This document shows positions 58,961 to 64,000 of a stretch of DNA of 64,000 nucleotides, piece by piece (the first letter of the stretch is position 1; each line of letters begins with the position of its first letter). Made by a program: the position numbers and the translations under genes. The notes below the pieces were generated by a model. It was not told the origin of the DNA. It did no database searches and saw only the letters and a program-made list of their open reading frames with translations. The DNA lies in the NCBI GenBank assembly GCA_039920745.1, contig JBDSDD010000087.1:1-64000 (forward strand). The letters are read 5' to 3'. The stretch is from Scleromatobacter sp039920745 (GTDB lineage Bacteria; Pseudomonadota; Gammaproteobacteria; Burkholderiales; Burkholderiaceae_C).

Positions 58961-61816
58961 ATGTCTTTCAGATTGAATCCCTTCGCATTGGCGGCCACGC
59001 TGCTGATGTCCGGAGCGCTGGTCCCTGCCTGCGCGCAGCCGGCCGCGCCCGCGCCCGACACTGCGGCCTCGGCCGTGCCGCCCACGCCTGCCGACAGCCA
59101 GGTCGTCGAGATCAAGGGCATCCGCGCGGCCTATGCGTCGTCGCTGGGCAGCAAGAAGAGCGCCGACGCCATCGTCGAGGTCGTCACTGCCGAGGACGTC
59201 GGCAAGCTGCCGGCCAAGAACGTGGCCGACACCATGCAGCGCCTGCCCGGCGTCAACATCAGCTCGAACTCGGGCGGCGACGGCGCCTTCGCCGACGCCA
59301 ATCGCGTGAGCATCCGTGGCACCGCGCCGTCGCTGACGCAGACGCTGATCAATGGCCACAGCGTGGGCAGCGCCGACTGGTTCATCGCCAACCAGGGTGT
59401 CAACGGCGGCGCCTCGGGTCGCAGCGTCAGCTACGACCTGCTGCCGGCCGAGATCGTCGGCAAGGTGACGGTGTACAAGAGCGCGCAGGCGGACCTGGTC
59501 GAGGGCGGCGCCACCGGCTCCGTCGACATCGAGACGCGCTCGCCGCTGAGCCTGTCCAAGCAGCTGACCGTCGACGGCTCGATCAACGCGGTCTACAGCA
59601 CGTCGACCCGCAAGACCGACCCGCAGATCAGCGGCATGGTCGGCTGGAAGAACGAGGCGAAGACGCTGGGCGTGATCTTCCAGGCGTTCTCCGAGAGCCG
59701 CCACGACCGCCGCGACGGCCAGGAGTTCCTGGGCTACGACAAGGTCTCGATGCAGGACATCTTCGGCCTGGCGCCGATCTCCAACCCGGCCAACGATCCT
59801 GGCATCGCGGCGCAGAACAACGCCAACGCCGCGGCGCTCGCGGCCAAGCAGGCGCAGTACCCGGGCCTGGACGGCGCCACGTTCGCCAACAACGTCAACG
59901 CCACGCTGCTCGAGATGAGCATGCAGCGCAAGGGCGCGATGCTCGATGTCGAGCTCAAGCCCACCAGCCGCCTGCGCCTGGACTTCAATGGCTTCATGTC
60001 CAAGCTCACCGAGACCAACCAGGACTCGAGCCTCGAGACCGAGCAGACCGCGCTGATCGGCATGGGCGTGCTGCCCGACGCGTACCACGTCAACTCGGGC
60101 GGCCTGCTGACCCAGGCCACCTGGAACCAGTCGTCGATGCCGGACTACGCATCGACCGGCGCCTACGTCGCCGACTACGACAAGTACTACCGCCCCGGCG
60201 AGAACGCACGGGTCTACTACGCAGACGTCGACGTCGACTTCGCCGCCTCCGACAAGCTGCGGCTCACCGGCAAGCTGGGCAAGACGCAGGCGGTCGGCGC
60301 CACGCCCAACGAGTACGCCTACGTGACCAACCTCGGCAACGCCGGCCTGAGCTACCAGATGAACGGCCTGTACAAGCCGGGCGACGTCGCGTTTCCCGGC
60401 TACGCCAACACCGGCATCTTCAACGACCCGCACCTGTTCCTCGCGTACGACGGGCTCAACAAGGTGAAGTCGACCGACCAGGAAACCTACTTCCAGACCG
60501 ATGCGGACTACGCGGTGGAGAGCGGCGTGCTGGACTCGCTGAAGTTCGGCGTGCGCCTGACCAACCACCAGCGCAGCGTGCTGGACTACTACAACGACGG
60601 CTGCCAGGCGCAGGCTCCGGACGACACCTACACCCAGTGCGTCGGCATCGCGCAGTGGGCCGGCCAGGTGCAGAGCCGCTACGGCCAGGGCCTGCACGGC
60701 GGCCCAGGCTTCCTGAGCAACATCTGGCAGCTGAGCCCGAGCGAGATCACGGGTTACGTCAACGCGCCCGGCAATCTGCCCGCGTCGTCGCTGCCGTACT
60801 CCTGGCCCAGCAGCTTCGTCGTCAACGAGAAGACGCAGGCCTTGTACGGCATGGCGCGCCTCGTCGGCGACCAGTGGAAGGGCAACGCCGGCTTGCGCAT
60901 GGTGCGCACGCAGCAGGCGGCGCACTACAACCAAGGCGCGGACGCGGCGGCGCCGGGGCAGACGGTCTATTCCGATCCGCACAACGGCGACTACGTCCAC
61001 GTGACCACCACCAGGACGTACACGGACCTGCTGCCGAGCGCGAACGCCAGCTACGACTTCACCAACAAGCTGATCGGCCGCGTCGCCGCGTCGCGCACGA
61101 TGACCCGGGCCGACTACACCGACCTCGCCGGCGCGGTCAGCCTCAACGGCCAGAACGGCACCGGCTCGGGCGGCAACCCGCAGTTGAAGCCGGTGCGTTC
61201 GAGCAACTGGGATGCGTCGCTGGAGTGGTACTTCGCGCCGCAGTCGCTGCTCGAGGTGGGCGTGTTCTACATGGACCTGACCTCCTACATCGGCTATGGC
61301 CAGACCACCGTCCTCGCGCCCAACCTGCAGCAGAACCCGATCGTCACGACACCCACCTACGCCTACACCGTGGCCCAGCCCGTCAACGACAAGGGCAGGA
61401 ACAAGGGCGTCGAGATCGCCTGGCAGCAGCCGATCGCCTACGGCTTCGGCATCGACCTGAACTACACCTACGCGGTGGGGCGCGACTCCAACGGCGCGCC
61501 GCTCGCGGGCTCGTCGCGCCACACGTACAACGCGCAGGGCTGGTACGAGAACGACACCTTGAGCGCGCGCCTGATCTACAGCTACCGCTCGGACTTCCTC
61601 ACCGGCATCGTCAGCGCGCTGCCGCAGTACGTGGCGGGCTCGGGCGACGTCTCCGCGTCGCTCAACTTCAAGCTCACCGACCAGCTGTCGCTGTCTTTGG
61701 ACGCCAAGAACCTGGCGGGCACGCTGGCACGCCAGTACGTGGTGCGCAAGGACATGCCGGCCGCGATCTACAACAACGGCAAGCAGTTCTACCTGGGCCT
61801 GAAGTACTCGCTCTGA
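58961..61816 (+). CDS. TonB-dependent outer-membrane receptor 3
   Basis: 951 residues; signal peptide to about residue 26 (VPACAQP). TonB-box-like VEIKGIRAAYASSL, plug with VTAEDVGKLPAKNVADTMQR and RVSIRGTAPSLTQTLINGHS, and barrel ending FYLGLKYSL. It is a more distant paralogue of receptors 1 and 2, without a cupin partner; instead it is embedded in operon B, 35 bases after the GH9 gene. The most likely cargo is chito-oligosaccharide. Confidence 0.94.
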   Translation: MSFRLNPFALAATLLMSGALVPACAQPAAPAPDTAASAVPPTPADSQVVEIKGIRAAYASSLGSKKSADAIVEVVTAEDVGKLPAKNVADTMQRLPGVNISSNSGGDGAFADANRVSIRGTAPSLTQTLINGHSVGSADWFIANQGVNGGASGRSVSYDLLPAEIVGKVTVYKSAQADLVEGGATGSVDIETRSPLSLSKQLTVDGSINAVYSTSTRKTDPQISGMVGWKNEAKTLGVIFQAFSESRHDRRDGQEFLGYDKVSMQDIFGLAPISNPANDPGIAAQNNANAAALAAKQAQYPGLDGATFANNVNATLLEMSMQRKGAMLDVELKPTSRLRLDFNGFMSKLTETNQDSSLETEQTALIGMGVLPDAYHVNSGGLLTQATWNQSSMPDYASTGAYVADYDKYYRPGENARVYYADVDVDFAASDKLRLTGKLGKTQAVGATPNEYAYVTNLGNAGLSYQMNGLYKPGDVAFPGYANTGIFNDPHLFLAYDGLNKVKSTDQETYFQTDADYAVESGVLDSLKFGVRLTNHQRSVLDYYNDGCQAQAPDDTYTQCVGIAQWAGQVQSRYGQGLHGGPGFLSNIWQLSPSEITGYVNAPGNLPASSLPYSWPSSFVVNEKTQALYGMARLVGDQWKGNAGLRMVRTQQAAHYNQGADAAAPGQTVYSDPHNGDYVHVTTTRTYTDLLPSANASYDFTNKLIGRVAASRTMTRADYTDLAGAVSLNGQNGTGSGGNPQLKPVRSSNWDASLEWYFAPQSLLEVGVFYMDLTSYIGYGQTTVLAPNLQQNPIVTTPTYAYTVAQPVNDKGRNKGVEIAWQQPIAYGFGIDLNYTYAVGRDSNGAPLAGSSRHTYNAQGWYENDTLSARLIYSYRSDFLTGIVSALPQYVAGSGDVSASLNFKLTDQLSLSLDAKNLAGTLARQYVVRKDMPAAIYNNGKQFYLGLKYSL

Positions 61817-61869
61817 ACGCCGGCGCGCGCGTCCCGCGCGCGCCGACCCCCGGCATCGGAAAGAAGAAC

Positions 61870-63060
61870 TTGATCACGTCCCTTCCTCGTCAACGCATCC
61901 TCTCGATCGACGCGTTCCGCGGCCTCACGATCCTCGTGATGGTCTTCGTCAACCAGCTCGGCGGCGTCAGCGGCGTGCCGCAGTGGGCGCGCCACATGAA
62001 GGCCGATGCCGACGCGATGAGCTTCGTCGACGTCGTCTTCCCGGCCTTCCTGTTCATCGTGGGCATGTCGATTCCGTTCGCGCTGGGGCAGCGCCAGGCA
62101 CGCGGCGACGACGGCGCCGGCCTGCAACGCCACGTGCTGGCGCGCACGCTGGGGCTGGTGGTGCTCGGGGTGTTCATGGTCAACGCCGAGGACGGCTTCA
62201 ACCCCGCGCAGATGCCCTTCAACATCGGCTGGTGGTCGCTCGGGCTGTACCTGTGCAGCTGGCTGATCTGGGGCGTGTACGGCAGCGGCGCGGTGGGCGG
62301 CGTCAACACGTGGCGTTCGGTGGGCGTGCTGGGCTTGCTGGTGCTCTCGTGCGCGTACCGCGGCGGGCCGGACGGCAAGGCCTGGATGACGCACCAGTGG
62401 TGGGGCATCCTGGGACTGATCGGCTGGTCGTACCTGATCTCGGCGTCGGTCTACCTGGCGGGCCGCGCGCGCCTGGCGTGGCTGCTGGCAGCGACCGCGG
62501 CGTGCATCGCGTTCTATGCGTTGTGCCACGCGTTCCCGTCCTCGGCGTTTCCGAACTGGGCTGACCTGACCGATTGCGGCGGCCTCGTCTGCGAGACCTC
62601 GCTGACCCTGCTGGGCGTCGTCACGAGCCTGGTCTTCTTCGCGCGGCCGGACGAGCACGCGCCGCTGCGCCGCTTCGGCCAGGCGGCCGCGTTGATCGCC
62701 GCCTGCCTCGCCGCGGGCGCGCTGCTGCGGCCGGCGTACACGATCTCCAAGATCTACGCGTCGCCGACCTGGTGCCTGTACTCGGCGGCGATCTGCATCG
62801 CGCTGTTCGCAGCGCTGTACGTGCTGGTCGACATGCGCGGCCACGCGCGCTGGGTGCGCTGGCTCGCGCCGGTGGCCTCGCAGCCGCTGGTGGCCTACCT
62901 GATCCCGTTCGTCGTCGTCGGCATCGAGGACGCGGTCGGCGTCGGCTTTCCCGACGTGCTGAACCACGGCATCGCCGGCGTGGGCTTCTGCATCGTGTTC
63001 GTTTTGTTCGTCCTCGGGGCGACGGCGCTCGTCTCGCGAAAGGTGAAGCTGCAGCTCTGA
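61870..63060 (+). CDS. NagX-like inner-membrane protein (DUF5009/HGSNAT-related)
   Basis: 396 residues from TTG 61870, with GGAAAGAAG ahead and no in-frame ATG before the first helix. About ten membrane helices are visible, starting RILSIDAFRGLTILVMVFVN, with the family loop VDVVFPAFLFIVGMSIPFAL. Homologues called NagX accompany chitin and GlcNAc genes in many proteobacteria and resemble the human heparan-alpha-glucosaminide N-acetyltransferase, so transmembrane acetylation or transport of glucosamine is possible. Last gene of operon B, 53 bases after the receptor. Confidence 0.85.
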   Translation: MITSLPRQRILSIDAFRGLTILVMVFVNQLGGVSGVPQWARHMKADADAMSFVDVVFPAFLFIVGMSIPFALGQRQARGDDGAGLQRHVLARTLGLVVLGVFMVNAEDGFNPAQMPFNIGWWSLGLYLCSWLIWGVYGSGAVGGVNTWRSVGVLGLLVLSCAYRGGPDGKAWMTHQWWGILGLIGWSYLISASVYLAGRARLAWLLAATAACIAFYALCHAFPSSAFPNWADLTDCGGLVCETSLTLLGVVTSLVFFARPDEHAPLRRFGQAAALIAACLAAGALLRPAYTISKIYASPTWCLYSAAICIALFAALYVLVDMRGHARWVRWLAPVASQPLVAYLIPFVVVGIEDAVGVGFPDVLNHGIAGVGFCIVFVLFVLGATALVSRKVKLQL

Positions 63061-63184
63061 CGTGAACTGTGCGGCGAAAGGCCCGGATATCCGGGTTGCT
63101 GTTCGCCTGCCTTCTTTGCATACTGGCCCTCGATCATTACAAATACCGTCCGGGGCAGCGCAGCCCGGCATGCGAGGAGACAGC

Positions 63185-64000
63185 ATGTTCAGTCGCCGGC
63201 CACCGCCGCCGCCCATCGCCATGCCACCGGCCCAGCCGGAGGTGGACTTCTCGGGCGCGATCCGCAGCATCGCGACGCAAGCGACCGAGCTGGGGCGCGG
63301 CGCCGCCGAGCTCGACGGCGTGATCGAAGACGTGGTGGCCGCCAGCAGCCACCAGGTCAGCGAGATCGGCCAACTGGCCGTCGACATGCGGGCGATGGTG
63401 CAGTCCAACCGCGCGATCGAGGCCAGCGGCGTGTCGAGCCGTGTCGCGATGGGCCAGGCCCGCGAGGCCGTCGCGCATGTCGGCGAGGGCGTGCTGGGCG
63501 TCGTCACTTCGCTGCGCGACGTGGCCCGCGCGGCCACCGACATCACGCAGATCGCCCTGCAGACGCGCCTGGTCGCGTTCAATGCCACGGTCGAGGCCAA
63601 GCGTGCCGGCGAGGCGGGTGCGGGCTTCGCGGTGGTGGCCGAGGCGGTGAAGGATCTCGCGGCCAAGGTCGAGCAATCGTCCAAGCTGATCATGTCGACG
63701 GTCACCCAGCTCGACGCGCGCATCGACAGCCTGGCCGCCAGCATCACCGAGAACAAGGACGCCGCGCAGCACAGCGCGTTCCACCTGGCGCTGGCGCAGG
63801 TCGAGGCAAGCGTCAGCGAGATCGTCGCGGCCACGCAGCGCAACCTCGAGACCTGCCAGGGCGTCACCGCCGAGGTGGGCACGATGGCCGCGTCGGTGGC
63901 CGCCAACGCGGACACGCTCAAGCGCGTCAACGCCAACACGCGCAACTTCCTGAAGGCGTCCGAGACGCTCGTCGAGATCACCAATGACTGCGGTGCGGTG
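63185..64000 (+). CDS. soluble methyl-accepting chemotaxis-type protein (3' truncated)
   Basis: The first 272 codons from ATG 63185 (GAGGAGA ahead) run off the window without a stop. There is no membrane helix, so the receptor is cytoplasmic. The signalling hairpin is at residues about 115-160: DITQIALQTRLVAFNATVEA followed by KRAGEAGAGFAVVAEAVKDL. It departs from the canonical tip (NLLALNAAIEAARAGE) at several positions, with RLVAFNATVEAKRAGE instead. A sensor domain may follow past the window. It comes 124 bases after operon B on the same strand and may respond to related sugars, which is inference. Confidence 0.85.
   Translation, partial: MFSRRPPPPPIAMPPAQPEVDFSGAIRSIATQATELGRGAAELDGVIEDVVAASSHQVSEIGQLAVDMRAMVQSNRAIEASGVSSRVAMGQAREAVAHVGEGVLGVVTSLRDVARAATDITQIALQTRLVAFNATVEAKRAGEAGAGFAVVAEAVKDLAAKVEQSSKLIMSTVTQLDARIDSLAASITENKDAAQHSAFHLALAQVEASVSEIVAATQRNLETCQGVTAEVGTMAASVAANADTLKRVNANTRNFLKASETLVEITNDCGAV

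Noticed and set aside
58333..63060. A 1575-codon rightward open frame covering GH9, TonB receptor 3 and NagX
   Set aside because: Only its last 396 codons (from 61870) read as a real protein. The earlier part is arginine/alanine-rich out-of-frame translation of GH9 and the receptor, a usual result of very GC-rich DNA.
63082..63095. CCCGGATATCCGGG as a terminator of operon B
   Set aside because: It is a perfect 14-base palindrome but without loop space or T-tract. It could be chance or a weak Rho-type site, so it was not listed as a feature.

Overview
The window is GC-rich chromosomal DNA of a Gram-negative bacterium, almost certainly a betaproteobacterium of the order Burkholderiales. Gene content (mnmG-rsmG-parA, NnrU, YkgJ, SIS-type NagB, several TonB-dependent receptors) and protein style fit the Rubrivivax/Leptothrix/Roseateles-Mitsuaria group. 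That placement is inference; no rRNA or tRNA gene is present to confirm it. I see no insertion sequence, prophage or CRISPR array.

Region 1 (1-10.3 kb) is housekeeping: a 5'-truncated tgt, a cyclophilin lipoprotein, an MFS-acyltransferase fusion, a DUF2145 pair, a small DNA-binding regulator, and the leftward cluster mnmG, rsmG, parA. Two parS-like sites lie inside mnmG and rsmG, which suggests a position near the replication origin; no parB follows parA.

Region 2 (10.3-13.3 kb) is an accessory island of visibly lower G+C. It holds two paralogous LuxR-type solo regulators without a luxI, a broken gene fragment, and a 65-codon gene for a peptide with a double-glycine leader. The peptide gene has a lux-box-like element in front and a strong intrinsic terminator behind. 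I read it as a candidate secreted-peptide circuit controlled by LuxR solos.

Region 3 (13.3-31.7 kb) is mixed metabolism: a tightly overlapping operon (cysteine-free glutaredoxin-like protein, secreted peptidase-like hydrolase, NatA/NatB-type exporter), GST, purT, a thioredoxin-fold protein, a DJ-1 family protein, a LysR regulator divergent from an azoreductase-pirin operon, a DUF4397 lipoprotein, FadH, a PAP2 phosphatase, NnrU and a MaoC protein.

Region 4 (31.9-63.1 kb) is a large locus for amino sugars (GlcNAc, chito-oligosaccharides). Operon A (31.9-40.0 kb) encodes a kinase, NagA, SIS-type NagB, a GH3 hexosaminidase, an AmpG-like permease, a GH16 lipoprotein and an ABC ATPase. The centre (41.6-52.6 kb) has a GntR regulator, two TonB-receptor plus cupin-like modules in tandem, a candidate structured small RNA and a ROK repressor. 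Operon B (53.1-63.1 kb) encodes a sugar-binding protein, two permeases, a ROK kinase, a GH9 glycosidase, a third TonB receptor and a NagX-like membrane protein. A recurring TGGT-N7-TGGT motif marks the start of operon A, both sides of the gntR/receptor intergenic region and the small RNA, and probably reports a GntR regulon. An AATCAA-type A/T-rich element at the ROK gene, operon B and the second receptor probably reports a ROK regulon. The likely flow is import of chito-oligosaccharides through TonB receptors, trimming by GH9 and GH3, inner-membrane uptake by ABC and MFS systems, then phosphorylation, deacetylation and deamination to fructose-6-phosphate. The window ends inside a soluble chemoreceptor gene.
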